Translations under genes and position numbers: made by a program
Shown: positions 63,641 to 64,000 of the stretch, piece by piece
Layout: every line of letters begins with the position of its first letter
Position numbering within the stretch: the stretch's first letter is position 1
The notes under the pieces: model-generated
The model's database searches: none
The model's input: the letters and a program-made list of their open reading frames with translations, nothing else
What the model was told of the DNA's origin: nothing
Assembly: GCF_963662255.1 (NCBI RefSeq)
Contig: NC_085056.1
Coordinates: 10,172,216 to 10,236,215, forward strand
Direction of reading: 5' to 3'
Length of the DNA: 64,000 nucleotides
Source of the DNA: Cinclus cinclus
Lineage: Eukaryota; Chordata; Aves; Passeriformes; Cinclidae

Positions 63641-64000
63641 TCTATTCCTATAATTTTTTCTTATCTCTGAAATATGACTGGAAAATGAACTAGGGTTAGC
63701 CTTAATAAACAACTGTCTACAAGGGAGATTTCTTTGTGAGCATTAGGTTAAGGGTTTCAAATATGGCTCTGTATTTATTCTTAGGAAAAAAAAAACCTGT
63801 TTGATGGTCCTGAGAGATGGCACAGGGAAACTTGTTTCCTATTACCATAGCTTCAAAATAGATCAAACAGACTGTTTCTTCTGTGTCCTGTGCTCTTAAT
63901 AAGGTTTTAAATGCAGAAGTATGCCTAGTTATAAATGTATTTAACATAATTGGTGTATCTCAAGTAACTTTACATATTAAATTACACATCCTCTTTTTGT
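63641..64000. other. AT-rich noncoding DNA to window end
   Basis: A 76-codon minus-strand frame (63717-63947) includes a run of A near 63785 and is not a recognisable protein. Nothing else was seen. Confidence 0.5.

Noticed and set aside
1..64000. CRISPR arrays, prokaryotic operons, phage or transposase genes
   Set aside because: No spaced direct repeats, no ribosome-binding-site-led gene runs and no recognisable bacterial or phage proteins. The sequence has vertebrate features throughout.

Overview
This window looks like vertebrate nuclear DNA, most likely from a bird. It is A+T-rich, CpG-poor and dotted with poly-A/poly-T runs and microsatellites, with no bacterial-style gene packing. The best taxonomic pointer is the 3' end of a CR1 retrotransposon at about 46397-46584, the dominant LINE of birds and other sauropsids. 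Older fossils agree: an L3/CR1-type LINE piece at 51565-51728, and two probable MIR-type SINE pieces at 43929-44009 and 44452-44518.

I could not support a single protein-coding exon, tRNA, rRNA or known microRNA. The open frames are short, resemble no family I recognise, and many lie on simple repeats. The window is best read as intergenic DNA or the inside of a very long intron. I could not name the locus.

Layout. 1-9480: AT-rich noncoding DNA with a few G+C-richer patches. 9490-9796: a G+C-richer block ending in an 18-A run. 15643-15755: a (AAGAG)n tract of about 22 copies, followed by the most CpG-rich block of the window (15756-16130). 20740-23350: long non-repetitive stretches with homeodomain-like motifs. 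26640-26800: an inverted repeat of an ancient type. 33759-33783: a near-perfect palindrome. 36740-37560: an AT-rich stretch with TTACACC/GGTGTAA motifs. 37787-37807: a G-quadruplex motif. 40241-40415: a two-unit minisatellite. 42210-42400: an AT-rich inverted repeat. 43929-44518: SINE pieces around an exact 28-bp duplication. 45350-63640: several further candidate conserved elements.

Nothing here forms a pathway or operon. If the window has a function it is probably regulatory: the non-repetitive TAATTA-rich islands look like vertebrate enhancers. That is an impression from one sequence and needs cross-species alignment. I found no convincing new biological system. The most distinctive structures are the alternating minisatellite, the pentanucleotide tract beside a CpG-enriched block, and the 25-bp palindrome.
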